Source: an uncultured Bacteroidota bacterium (GTDB lineage: Bacteria > Bacteroidota > Bacteroidia > Flavobacteriales > Flavobacteriaceae). From it: a DNA stretch of 64,000 nt. The notes under the pieces were generated by a model. The model saw nothing but the letters and a program-made list of their open reading frames with translations, searched no databases and was not told the origin of the DNA. Within the stretch, counting starts at the first letter, position 1, and each line of letters begins with the position of its first letter. The stretch is from NCBI GenBank assembly GCA_902509805.1, contig CABWZL010000002.1:28338-92337 (forward strand), written 5' to 3'. The translations under genes were made by a program, and so were the position numbers. Positions 9,154-17,335 of the stretch are shown one piece after another.

Positions 9154-10583
9154 TCTACATAGTCAATAGGAGGTGGTCCGGGATCTAGGAAAGGATCGTA
9201 CTTATAGTCACCTATTCTTTCATCAAACTCTTTCTTTATTTGTTTTCTTAAATTTTCATCTTTAAATATATCAACCATTGTCATTCCTAGAGCTTTTGTA
9301 GCATGAAGCATTCCCTTGTGTCCAATTGACATCCCAGAACTTGCAACTACAGACCAAGAATGCCATGGCACACCTTTTGGAGCTGTTGTTGCTGCTAAAC
9401 TTACAACCGGGACATTATAACTTACGTCTCCAACATCAGTAGATCCACCTCCAGGGCTTTCAAGTGTTTCTCTTAAAGGTCTAATTTTTCCATCGATTCC
9501 AATTTTAGGTTTTCCATTATTTTCTTGCATTTCTAGTGCAAACTTAATTTCTTGTTCAGAGTATTGAATATCCCCCAAAGTTTCAAGGTTTTTTTGCATT
9601 ACTGCTCCTCCAGTTCTATTGGGTAGTAGATCGTGAATTCCTGAAATTAATGATATCTTATGATCAACATTAGCCATTATAGATGCTCCTCCAGCCATTT
9701 TTCTCACCTGCTCATAAACAGGAACCAGACCATCTCTTGTTATATCTCTAACTCTAACCCAGATTCTAGAATAGTCTGGAACAACATTAACTACTTGTCC
9801 GGCATCTTGTATATGATAATGAATTCTAACACTTGGCTTAATATGTTCTCTGTATGAATTTATTCCATGAGTGTATAGCTCTAATGCATCTGAAGCACTT
9901 CTAGCATTCCAAGGATCAACAGAGGCATGTGATGCCTGTCCTGTAAATTCAACCATAAAATCTACTAACGCTAGAGATGGTTGAACATTAGCTTCAGTTT
10001 TATCAGCAGGGTGCCAGTCCATCACAACATCTACATTGTCAAACACACCCTCTCTAATCATCCAAAGTTTTCCAAAAAATTTTTCTTCAGCTGGAGTTCC
10101 AAAATATTTGACAGTCCCTTTTAGACTTCCTTTTTCAATTAATTCTTTAATAGCAACAGCAGCACCTAAACTGGCTGTTCCAAATAGGTTGTGACCACAT
10201 CCATGGCCTGCGCCTCCCTTTGTAAGTTCATTTTTATAAGGAACTGTTGTCTGAGATAGACCTGGTAAAGCATCAAATTCTCCAATAATTCCAATTACAG
10301 GACTTCCCTCTCCATAAGTAGCGGTAAATGCTGTTGGCATACCCGCTAGATCTGAATCAACATCAAAGCCATTTTGTTTTGCATAATTAATTAAATACTC
10401 TGCAGATTTTTCTTCCCTAAATGCTACCTCGGCTGCATGCCAAATGTTATCACTCATTGTTATAAGCTCATCTGATTTTTCCTCTATTGAATTAAGTAAT
10501 TCTTTTTTTAATTTATTTACGCTCTGCGCATTGATACTTCCATATGAAAGTATTAATATTAGAATTGGAAGAAAATTTTTCAT
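9150..10583 (-). CDS. Secreted M20D-family amidohydrolase (AbgB-like)
   Basis: Zinc-dependent peptidase/amidohydrolase of clan MH, closest in architecture to aminobenzoyl-glutamate utilisation protein B. A Sec signal peptide (LPILILILSYGSINAQ, cleavage near residue 20) places it in the periplasm. Metal ligands are visible: D104 in GEFDALPG, H127 and H131 in GAGHGCGH, and E166-E167 in TPAEE. The dimerisation domain follows from about residue 215 (QASHASVDPWNARSASDA). AbgB cleaves p-aminobenzoyl-glutamate; related secreted forms hydrolyse N-acyl amino acids or dipeptides. The substrate here is unknown. Confidence 0.85.
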   Translation of the reverse strand: MKNFLPILILILSYGSINAQSVNKLKKELLNSIEEKSDELITMSDNIWHAAEVAFREEKSAEYLINYAKQNGFDVDSDLAGMPTAFTATYGEGSPVIGIIGEFDALPGLSQTTVPYKNELTKGGAGHGCGHNLFGTASLGAAVAIKELIEKGSLKGTVKYFGTPAEEKFFGKLWMIREGVFDNVDVVMDWHPADKTEANVQPSLALVDFMVEFTGQASHASVDPWNARSASDALELYTHGINSYREHIKPSVRIHYHIQDAGQVVNVVPDYSRIWVRVRDITRDGLVPVYEQVRKMAGGASIMANVDHKISLISGIHDLLPNRTGGAVMQKNLETLGDIQYSEQEIKFALEMQENNGKPKIGIDGKIRPLRETLESPGGGSTDVGDVSYNVPVVSLAATTAPKGVPWHSWSVVASSGMSIGHKGMLHATKALGMTMVDIFKDENLRKQIKKEFDERIGDYKYDPFLDPGPPPIDYVD

Positions 10584-10643
10584 TAGTTAATAATTTAAGA
10601 TTTTATTAATAATGTAATTTACAAATAATATTTATTTTAGAAT

Positions 10644-11093
10644 ATGAGATTATTTAGGGATGTAAAGGGTAACAATGTTGATCCTGTTGATCATACACTA
10701 TCTATATTAAAAGATTATCCTTACGCTAAAATTCATATTGGATCTGACTCTCAAAATGTTGGTAAAAAAACAAACTACACAAGTGTTATAGCTTACAGGC
10801 TTGGGACAAGGGGTGTTCACTATATTTTAAGTAAGTCTTCTTGTGAGGTGATTAATGATATATGGAAGAGGCTATGGTTAGAGGCTGAATATAGTATTCA
10901 GGTTGCAGAATGGTTAACAAAACAAGTAAGTGTTCAAGTAGAGATTGACATGGATTATAATTCTGATGAAAATCATAGGTCACATAAATTAATCTCTGCA
11001 ACTAAAGGTTGGGCTAATTCATTAGGCTATAAAGTAAACGTCAAGCCAAATAACCAAATAGCAACACGAGCTGCTGATCATCATTGCAAATAA
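10644..11093 (+). CDS. YkuK/DUF458-family RNase H-like protein
   Basis: Predicted ribonuclease H-fold protein of the YkuK (DUF458) family; the biochemical role is not established. The 149 residues cover the whole family length. Acidic residues expected of an RNase H-like centre are seen in IHIGSDSQ (about 31-38), in the strand VEIDMDYN (about 99-106) and in the C-terminal AADHHCK. No signal peptide or membrane segment. It is a single-gene unit that ends directly against the convergent dgcN-like gene with no spacer, and the stop at 11091-11093 is unambiguous. Confidence 0.78.
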   Translation: MRLFRDVKGNNVDPVDHTLSILKDYPYAKIHIGSDSQNVGKKTNYTSVIAYRLGTRGVHYILSKSSCEVINDIWKRLWLEAEYSIQVAEWLTKQVSVQVEIDMDYNSDENHRSHKLISATKGWANSLGYKVNVKPNNQIATRAADHHCK

Positions 11094-12125
11094 CTATAAT
11101 AATTGGCTGAAAATTCGATCTCCTCCAAATCTAATAACATCTGTTGATGGAACACCTGTCTCCTTCTCAATAATTTCAATATAATTTTTGGCATCTTCAT
11201 CAGACATTAAAGTTGTATTTAATGCTACTCCAACTACTTTTGCTTTCGGGTAAGTTCCTAATACTGAAGCCAAATTTTCATTTAAATCTATAAATTTTTT
11301 TAAATCTGGAATCTTAATATTTTCCAATGATCTTAAGGAATTGTTTCCTGCAATATGACATAAAATCATATGAGTTGGACACGTTCCTCTCATCAAAGGA
11401 AGAGTTGCAGTACTTCCTGGATGTAATATTGAGCCTTGTCCTTCAACAATTATAACGTCTTTATCTTTTTGTTCAATAACTGCTGTTTCTACAGCTCCAC
11501 AAGCATGGTCAATTTTATATGCATCCAATGGTATTCCATTGCCAGTAACAGTAATTCCAACCTGTCCTGTTGCAACAAAACCAGCATTTATTTTTTTCTC
11601 TCTTAGGTAAGAGTATAATTCTAGGCCAACAGTCATTTTACCGGCGGCCATGTCGGTGCCGATCATTAACACCCTCTTATTTATTAAATCAGCTGCTTTT
11701 GCTGATCCAATTTTTGGAATTACTTTTGGTACTCTTGTGTCCCAAATCCATTGATTATTATCAATCAAGTATTTAGAAAACTCAGGGTGTATTTGATCAT
11801 GAAGTCCATTAATAATTGACATGCCTTTCTCAATGGCTTCTTTAATGACTGGGTCCCATGATTTTGGTCTAATTCCTCCTGATGTTAACACTCCCAAAAG
11901 AAGAACATTCGCCCCCATTGATTTTGCTTTATCTATGCTTTCTATTATTGGAATGTTTTTTTTTATAATTGAAACCTCTGAAAGTTTTTTTCCTGCAAAA
12001 ACAGAGTCTACAACACATACAATTTCATTATTAAGATACCTAAGAGCACTTATCCCCATCTTGCCATAATCATCATCAAGGTTAGACTCCATCCAGACCG
12101 CGATCTTATCAGTTGTCTTTAGCAT
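11094..12125 (-). CDS. dgcN: DUF1611 family protein, candidate D-glutamate N-acetyltransferase DgcN
   Basis: Member of DUF1611, which includes DgcN, the enzyme reported to N-acetylate D-glutamate in marine bacteria. An N-terminal Rossmann-like part (to about residue 130) is followed by a P-loop-like stretch GTDMAAGKMT and a C-terminal part with VEGQGSILHPG. The frame is open from 12152, but that adds a poorly hydrophobic nine-residue tail deep inside the upstream gene. The ATG at 12125 (MLKTTDKIAVW) overlaps it by 17 bp, typical of translational coupling. The partner upstream is an enolase-superfamily epimerase, the same pairing as DgcN/DgcA. Assignment rests on family and context. Confidence 0.72.
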   Translation of the reverse strand: MLKTTDKIAVWMESNLDDDYGKMGISALRYLNNEIVCVVDSVFAGKKLSEVSIIKKNIPIIESIDKAKSMGANVLLLGVLTSGGIRPKSWDPVIKEAIEKGMSIINGLHDQIHPEFSKYLIDNNQWIWDTRVPKVIPKIGSAKAADLINKRVLMIGTDMAAGKMTVGLELYSYLREKKINAGFVATGQVGITVTGNGIPLDAYKIDHACGAVETAVIEQKDKDVIIVEGQGSILHPGSTATLPLMRGTCPTHMILCHIAGNNSLRSLENIKIPDLKKFIDLNENLASVLGTYPKAKVVGVALNTTLMSDEDAKNYIEIIEKETGVPSTDVIRFGGDRIFSQLL

Positions 12126-13167
12126 AATTTTCAGTTTTAAGTTTTGCTCCATGTCCTGGCAAAGAACTATTCATGGTTACTCCATCTACCATAGATGTTC
12201 CTTCACTTGGGTCAGGATCTAAATTGTAGTGAGAATCTAGATCTACATAATCTATAATACCTGATATTGATGCTCCAGCTGAAATACTAACTGAAGACTC
12301 ACTCATACACCCAATCATGGTTTTTAATCCATGTGATTTAGCAACATTTAAAATTCTTAATGCTTCTGTTATTCCTCCGCATTTCATAAGCTTTAGATTT
12401 ACTCCATCTACATATTGGAAATTGTTTGCAACGTCTTCCGCAAACCTGCAAGATTCATCAATAAATATTGGAAGTGGTCTTCCTTCAAATAAGAATTTCA
12501 ATTTATCTTCCTCACCTTCAACTAATGGTTGTTCAATATATTCTGCTCTTCTTTCTGATAACCATTTCATCATTAATTTGGCTTCATCCACTGACCATCC
12601 GCCATTTGCATCTACTCTAATTGCAACATTTGATTTTTTTGTTGATTCTATAACCTGAGAATAAATTAGCTTATCATGTTCAATGCCATCAGGAGAACCA
12701 AGCTTAACTTTTAATGCTCTAACATCTGGATTGCATAAAATCATTTCCACTCTTTCTTTAACCACTTCTGGTGGATTAATTCCAACTGTTATTGAAGTGG
12801 GAACTTTTGGTGCTGGAAGGCCTAATAAATCTTTTAATTGAAGTCTTGCTTTTTTGGCATTAAGATCCCATAAAGCCATGTCTATTCCTGCTTGAGCACA
12901 AGCTGGTATTTTTAATTCTTTACTTCTTTGATAAACTTCATAAATTGATAAATTCTCTATGCCTGTTTCAACTAATCTTGTCAAATGTGATTGAACCTCA
13001 CTAGCAGATTTAGCTCCTTCTGTTTTTCCTGGTGCAGATTCTCCCCATGCAGTTATTCCATCTTTAATTATTTCTACAAAAAGATTTTGGGATTTATCAT
13101 GAACACCGCGACTAATTTGGAGTGGGTACTTTTTTTTGAGATTTACTGTGTGAAAATTAATTTGCAT
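12109..13167 (-). CDS. dgcA: Enolase-superfamily dipeptide epimerase, candidate N-acetyl-D-glutamate racemase DgcA
   Basis: Muconate-lactonising-enzyme-type member of the enolase superfamily, resembling L-Ala-D/L-Glu epimerase. All expected residues are visible: the K-x-K acid/base pair in RALKVKLG, metal ligands in AIRVDANGGW, YIEQPL and FIDESCR, and the second lysine in GVNLKLMKCGG. In the DgcN-DgcA route the enzyme racemises N-acetyl-D-Glu to N-acetyl-L-Glu; classic members epimerise murein dipeptides. The overlap with the DUF1611 gene favours the first reading. First gene of a two-gene operon. Substrate specificity is inferred. Confidence 0.75.
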   Translation of the reverse strand: MQINFHTVNLKKKYPLQISRGVHDKSQNLFVEIIKDGITAWGESAPGKTEGAKSASEVQSHLTRLVETGIENLSIYEVYQRSKELKIPACAQAGIDMALWDLNAKKARLQLKDLLGLPAPKVPTSITVGINPPEVVKERVEMILCNPDVRALKVKLGSPDGIEHDKLIYSQVIESTKKSNVAIRVDANGGWSVDEAKLMMKWLSERRAEYIEQPLVEGEEDKLKFLFEGRPLPIFIDESCRFAEDVANNFQYVDGVNLKLMKCGGITEALRILNVAKSHGLKTMIGCMSESSVSISAGASISGIIDYVDLDSHYNLDPDPSEGTSMVDGVTMNSSLPGHGAKLKTENYAKDN

Positions 13168-13202
13168 ATCACTTAGTATTAAAAAAAACTAAGATAATAA
13201 TA

Positions 13203-13571
13203 TTATTGGCTTTTTTTCAAGAAACTGTCTAGGGCTTCTCTTTTATATATTGGAGTTCTATTTCTTCTTGTTATCCAGGTTAGTAAACCTTTTTCATGAT
13301 ATCTAGTTAGAGTGCTTTCGCTTAACCCAAGATATTCTGCAGCTTGTTTTCTTGGGAGGTAATGAATGTGATCTGGAAGATTTGAGCAGTCGTATTGAGA
13401 AGATGTGAGTTCTAAAAAGCTTCTTTCAATTTGAATATCAACCTTTTTGACTCTTCTGCCATCAAAATATACAGATCTCACTCCATCTGGAAAATAAATT
13501 TGGTTTATATCAGTCCACTTTTTGTTCATTAACTTTTTAAGATAGTCTATAAAGGTAGAAAAAAAATTCAA
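13203..13571 (-). CDS. Excisionase/MerR-type helix-turn-helix DNA-binding protein
   Basis: Small putative DNA-binding protein. The C-terminal 50 residues form an HTH_17-like winged helix (YLPRKQAAEYLGLSES then TRYHEKGLL, and KREALDSFL). The N-terminal half (IYFPDGVRSVYFDGRRVKKVDIQ) is unrecognised. The open frame starts at ATG 13571, but ATG 13529 (MNKKWTDINQ) is a good alternative because 13571 directly abuts the -7 element of the divergent gene. It faces away from the two plug-only genes and could regulate them, which is inference. No integrase or other mobility gene is nearby, so an excisionase role is unlikely. Confidence 0.65.
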   Translation of the reverse strand: MNFFSTFIDYLKKLMNKKWTDINQIYFPDGVRSVYFDGRRVKKVDIQIERSFLELTSSQYDCSNLPDHIHYLPRKQAAEYLGLSESTLTRYHEKGLLTWITRRNRTPIYKREALDSFLKKSQ

Positions 13572-13579
13572 TATCTTTG
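13572..13579 (+). promoter_or_regulatory. Bacteroidota -7 element for the first plug-only gene
   Basis: TATCTTTG matches TAnnTTTG and lies 27 bp before the ATG at 13607. A convincing TTTG -33 box is not visible. Confidence 0.45.
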
Positions 13580-13606
13580 TAGATATCTATATACTAATAT
13601 TTTAGG

Positions 13607-14131
13607 ATGAAAAAACTTCTTGTTTTTAGTTTACTTTTTTTTGGGATGAGCATTCTGCAATCTCAATCTAACAGTAATTATCAATCAACAAATTATGGAA
13701 CAAGAAATTATAATTCTAGCCTTAATTCCTTTAAATATGGAATAATTGGAGCCAATCAAGATGCAACTGGGTCTCCTACTGGTCTTGTTGCCGCAATTAT
13801 TAGAAGAGTGCCAAGTGCAAAAAAGATTACTGATAGATTTGGTAATGAAAACTTGTCACTAAGAGGGAGAAACTCTGTTGTTGCTGCTGGAGACGAGGTT
13901 CTTTGGGATATTGATGGTGTAACATTTCAGACACCACCCATGCTAAGTATTAATGAGGTTTTATATGTTGAAATTATAAAAGGTCTCGCTGCTGGAAATA
14001 AATATGGCTCTGATGGAGCTGGTGGAGTTGTAATTGTTAAGACTTCAGTTAGTGCGTCAAAACAAGAACTAATAAATTCTCCAAAAAATCTATGGAGATC
14101 AGTAACTGAAAAAAGAATTAACAAGAACTAA
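13607..14131 (+). CDS. Stand-alone TonB-receptor plug-like secreted protein, copy 1
   Basis: A 174-residue secreted protein: signal peptide (LLVFSLLFFGMSILQSQS), an Asn/Ser/Tyr-rich linker, then one domain resembling the plug of TonB-dependent receptors. Within it ITDRFGNENLSLRGRN corresponds to the SLRG strand, VLWDIDGV to the VVDGV motif, and VEIIKGLAAGNKYGSDGAGG to the plug end where receptors read IEVLKG.SA.YG..A.GV. No beta-barrel follows; the gene stops 30 residues later. It is followed after 37 bp by a paralogue. Role unknown; a TonB interaction or a receptor-partner function is speculative. Confidence 0.72.
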   Translation: MKKLLVFSLLFFGMSILQSQSNSNYQSTNYGTRNYNSSLNSFKYGIIGANQDATGSPTGLVAAIIRRVPSAKKITDRFGNENLSLRGRNSVVAAGDEVLWDIDGVTFQTPPMLSINEVLYVEIIKGLAAGNKYGSDGAGGVVIVKTSVSASKQELINSPKNLWRSVTEKRINKN

Positions 14132-14153
14132 TAATTCTAATTAAACTTTTTAA

Positions 14154-14161
14154 TACTTTTG
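14154..14161 (+). promoter_or_regulatory. Possible -7 element before the second plug-only gene
   Basis: TACTTTTG fits TAnnTTTG but sits only 7 bp before the first ATG (14169), so a transcript from here would be nearly leaderless, or translation may begin at the second ATG (14175). No -33 TTTG was found. Confidence 0.25.
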
Positions 14162-14168
14162 GTGTCCA

Positions 14169-14654
14169 ATGAATATGAAAAACGCCTACATCTTATCGCT
14201 AATTTTTATTACTACATTTTCTTTTTCACAAGAAGACAAAATTGAAACTGCACAACAAAATGCAGTTTCGTCAATGTCGTTAGTTGATGCGCTTGCATCA
14301 AGAATTCCTGGAGCAAGAAAAATTACTGATAGACGTGGTAATAAAAATATTGCTATTAGAGGAAGGCAGTCTTTTAAAACAGCTGGAAATCAAGTTCTTT
14401 GGGAGATTGATGGTGTTCTGTATAGCAACCCTCCTACGTTAAATGCCAGTCAGGTAAAGTATGTTGAAGTTCTTAGCGGTCTTGCTGCTACAAACAAATA
14501 TGGAAGTGAAGGTGGAGCAGGAGTTATAGTTGTAATGACAAATGTAAGTGCTGAAAAATTCAACAGTCGAAAAAATATTTGGAACAGATCTAAAAAGGTT
14601 ACTTCTAAAAAACCTAAGAAGAAAAAGTCTAAGAAGAAGAAAAAGAAGTCCTAA
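14169..14654 (+). CDS. Stand-alone TonB-receptor plug-like secreted protein, copy 2, with poly-lysine tail
   Basis: Tandem paralogue of the preceding gene, 161 residues. It has a signal peptide (YILSLIFITTFSFSQ) and one plug-like domain with shared blocks RIPGARKITDRRGNKN, IRGR, VLWEIDGV and VEVLSGLAATNKYGSEGGAG. As in copy 1 there is no barrel. It ends in an extremely basic tail (KKPKKKKSKKKKKKS) encoded by AAA/AAG runs. ATG codons at 14169 and 14175 are both possible. The tail could bind nucleic acid, LPS phosphates or acidic glycans; this is a guess. Function unknown. Confidence 0.7.
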   Translation: MNMKNAYILSLIFITTFSFSQEDKIETAQQNAVSSMSLVDALASRIPGARKITDRRGNKNIAIRGRQSFKTAGNQVLWEIDGVLYSNPPTLNASQVKYVEVLSGLAATNKYGSEGGAGVIVVMTNVSAEKFNSRKNIWNRSKKVTSKKPKKKKSKKKKKKS

Positions 14655-14763
14655 TTCTTTTTAGTGTTGTTATCCAAAGCGAAAATCCTTACAACACCTT
14701 AAGCAATCAAAAAACTAATAAGATCTTACTAAGAGCATTATCAATTTTTGTAAATTTAAAAAA

Positions 14764-15264
14764 ATGTCAAAGTTGAAAAAAAGTGCTGTTTACATGTTGT
14801 GTTATTTTTTATTGTTGGGTTGTAACTCAGGAATTACTAATAGTAAAGAAGTTTCAGATTTAGAATCTTTACAACTTAAAACTTCATTTGTAGATTTATA
14901 TGAAAATAATTTAGATTTCTCAGTTTTCAAAAACGAAAAAGTTATAATTAGTTACTGGGCAACTTGGTGCAGACCTTGCATTGAAGAAATGCCCAGCCTT
15001 AAAAGAGCTGAAGAAATATTAGAGGATTACGGGTATACTTTTTTGTTAGTTTCTGATGAAACAATTTCTAAAATCTCTAAGTTTAAAAACGAAAGGAATT
15101 TTGACTTCAATTTTTTGAAATCTAATAAATCTGTTGAAACTCTTGGAGTTTATTTTATGCCTACAACATATATTTTTGATGAAACTGGAAAAATAATTGA
15201 AACTATTCTTGGAGCAATTGAATGGGATTCTGAAGAAATGATAAATAAATTAAAGACACTTTAA
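14764..15264 (+). CDS. TlpA/ResA-like thioredoxin-fold lipoprotein
   Basis: Periplasm-facing thiol-disulfide protein. Lipobox LLLGC puts the lipidated cysteine at residue 20. The thioredoxin fold starts near residue 38 and carries the active site WCRPC (C69, C72) and the cis-proline loop FMPTTYIFDETGKI. Length (166) fits a minimal TlpA. It is the first of three genes with 1- and 3-bp gaps, the next encoding a lipoprotein with a clustered CDCC motif. An oxidoreductase role on that partner, for example keeping its cysteines reduced or metallated, is plausible but inferred. Confidence 0.82.
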   Translation: MSKLKKSAVYMLCYFLLLGCNSGITNSKEVSDLESLQLKTSFVDLYENNLDFSVFKNEKVIISYWATWCRPCIEEMPSLKRAEEILEDYGYTFLLVSDETISKISKFKNERNFDFNFLKSNKSVETLGVYFMPTTYIFDETGKIIETILGAIEWDSEEMINKLKTL

Positions 15265-15265
15265 C

Positions 15266-16465
15266 ATGAAAAAGTTTGCTGTAATTTTGTCGTTATTAAT
15301 TCTTTTTTCTTGTACATCCAAAGATGTTTTAATAGAAGATATCTCTTTTTTATATGATAATAGTAATGCACAGCCTAGTTTAGTCTCAAGTAATGGGTCA
15401 TTGTCCTTGACTTGGATTTCTTCTGACAATGATATGAATGCTAGTTTAAATTTCAGACAATTCAAAAACGGAAAATGGACTAATCCCCAAACATTAGCAA
15501 TTGGTTCTAACTGGTTTATTAATTGGGCTGATTTTCCAACTCATGCAATAAGTGGGGACCGAGTACTAACAAGCTATCTAAAAAAATCTGCTTCTGGGAC
15601 ATATACTTATGATGTTTTTTTAAATCTACAAAAATTATCAGGAGAGAAAATAAAAGAAGATTTTATATTAAATACTGATGGCTTTAAAGCAGAACATGGT
15701 TTTGTGAGTATAATTGCTAACGTTAACGAAGGGTTTTTTATTACTTGGTTAGACGGAAGAAATACAGTAGAAAAAGGATTGGACGGAAATCATAAACCAA
15801 TGACCCTTCGATTTGCAGAAATTACAAATGCTGGAGATATTGTAAATGAGATTGAACTAGATTCTTCTGTTTGTGATTGTTGTCAGACATCAATAACGCA
15901 TACTGACAAAGGGCCTTTAGTTGTTTATAGAGATAGAAGCGATAAAGAAGTTCGAGATATATATATAACACGAAATATAGATGATAGATGGGAAGCTCCA
16001 GTTCCAATTTATAATGATGGATGGGAAATATATGGATGTCCAGTTAATGGTCCTAAAGTTGTCTCTAATTCAAATAATCTTGCTGTAAGCTGGTTTACTG
16101 TTGCTGATGGAAAACCATCGGTTAATCTGTCATTTTCAGAATCTTATGGATCATCTTTCGGTAATCCAATAAAAATTAATGACTATACTGCTATAGGTAG
16201 AGTAGATGTTGCTTTCTTTAACGACAAGGAGGTCCTAGTTAGTTATATGGAGGTTGATGATATTGGGACGTATTTAAGATTAAAAAAAGTTTCAATAGAT
16301 GGTAAAATTTCAGAGCCAATTACAATTTCTAAAATTGATAGTGGGCGAAATACAGGAGTGCCACAATTAGAGATACTCGGCAATGAGATATTTATTGTTT
16401 GGACTGTTTTTGATAATGAAAATAATCAACTAAAGACAGTAAAATTAAGTTCTAAAGATATTTAA
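15266..16465 (+). CDS. Sialidase-like beta-propeller lipoprotein with CDCC motif
   Basis: Lipoprotein (lipobox LFSC, Cys16) whose repeated blades (PSLVSSNGSLSLTWIS, NEGFFITWLDGR, GPLVVYRDR, NNLAVSWFTV, KEVLVSYMEV, NEIFIVWTVF) indicate a BNR/sialidase-type six-bladed propeller. It has an unusual cysteine cluster C203-D-C205-C206 (bases 15872-15883) and a further C258 in YGCPVNGP, a pattern I associate with a conserved but uncharacterised family. These could bind a metal such as copper or form a disulfide handled by the neighbouring thioredoxin. No sialidase catalytic set is evident. Function unknown. Confidence 0.65.
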   Translation: MKKFAVILSLLILFSCTSKDVLIEDISFLYDNSNAQPSLVSSNGSLSLTWISSDNDMNASLNFRQFKNGKWTNPQTLAIGSNWFINWADFPTHAISGDRVLTSYLKKSASGTYTYDVFLNLQKLSGEKIKEDFILNTDGFKAEHGFVSIIANVNEGFFITWLDGRNTVEKGLDGNHKPMTLRFAEITNAGDIVNEIELDSSVCDCCQTSITHTDKGPLVVYRDRSDKEVRDIYITRNIDDRWEAPVPIYNDGWEIYGCPVNGPKVVSNSNNLAVSWFTVADGKPSVNLSFSESYGSSFGNPIKINDYTAIGRVDVAFFNDKEVLVSYMEVDDIGTYLRLKKVSIDGKISEPITISKIDSGRNTGVPQLEILGNEIFIVWTVFDNENNQLKTVKLSSKDI

Positions 16466-16468
16466 ATT

Positions 16469-17335
16469 ATGAAAAATATATACTTATTAGCAAGTTTGAC
16501 ACTATTTGGTTGTTCAAATAAAGAAATTGATTCTGCAGAGATTGATACTGTAGAGATTATAAGCAAAATTGTATTACCAAAAATTATAAACGAAACTTCA
16601 GGCCTAGAGTTTTATAACAACAACTTTATAACCCACAATGACTCCGGGGGGGAGCCTTCTCTTTATGTTTTTAATGAGGATGGTGAAATAGTTGAAACGA
16701 TAGGGTTGAATAAAAATCCTGATTTTGAAATAGAAAATAATGACTGGGAGGATATAACAAATGATAACAAATATTTTTTTGTTGCGGATACCGGCAACAA
16801 TTTTGGTAATAGAGATAATCTGAATATAATTAGAGTTAGCATAGGTGCTAACCTTATGGTGGATGGCATAATTAAAATCTCTTATTCAGACCAAGAGTCT
16901 TTTTTTCCTAGACCAAAACATAAATATGATGCTGAGGCTATAATCATAATTGATGATAAAATTGCTTTATTTTCAAAAGACAGGGAAAACCTAAATACTG
17001 ATTTATACCTAATTGATAAAGATCAGAATGGTCAACAAATACTTACGAGTAAATTTAACTATACTGTAGGTTCATTAATTACTGGCGGAGACTATAATAA
17101 AGAAAACAGCTTGCTTGCATTAGTTAGTTATAATTCAAAAGGTGAACAATACCTGATTTTATTTGAGAATTTTGAGTTAAACAATCTTGAAAACAACAAT
17201 TTTACTAAATATAAGATTCCTATAGAGCGAGCACAGATTGAGGCGATTAAAATAATTGATCAAGAAACATTTTGGATAACATCTGAAGATGAAGGGGTAG
17301 GAAGTCCTTTTATGTACAAAATTCAGGCAAAGTAA
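16469..17335 (+). CDS. Beta-propeller-like lipoprotein of unknown function
   Basis: Lipoprotein with lipobox LTLFGC (Cys15). The 288-residue sequence looks like a propeller of the SdiA-regulated/phytase-like kind: NETSGLEF, THNDSGGEPSLYVFNEDG, NNDWEDIT, FVADTGNNFGNRDN, YDAEAIIII and a late AQIEAIKII ... WITSEDEGVG. The conserved Asp/Glu/Asn positions suggest calcium or substrate binding. Third gene of the thioredoxin-propeller operon, 3 bp after the preceding stop. No function is assigned. Confidence 0.6.
   Translation: MKNIYLLASLTLFGCSNKEIDSAEIDTVEIISKIVLPKIINETSGLEFYNNNFITHNDSGGEPSLYVFNEDGEIVETIGLNKNPDFEIENNDWEDITNDNKYFFVADTGNNFGNRDNLNIIRVSIGANLMVDGIIKISYSDQESFFPRPKHKYDAEAIIIIDDKIALFSKDRENLNTDLYLIDKDQNGQQILTSKFNYTVGSLITGGDYNKENSLLALVSYNSKGEQYLILFENFELNNLENNNFTKYKIPIERAQIEAIKIIDQETFWITSEDEGVGSPFMYKIQAK

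Noticed and set aside
13203..13571. Excisionase of a mobile element
   Set aside because: The HTH resembles excisionases, but no integrase or attachment repeats are nearby; a regulator is more likely.
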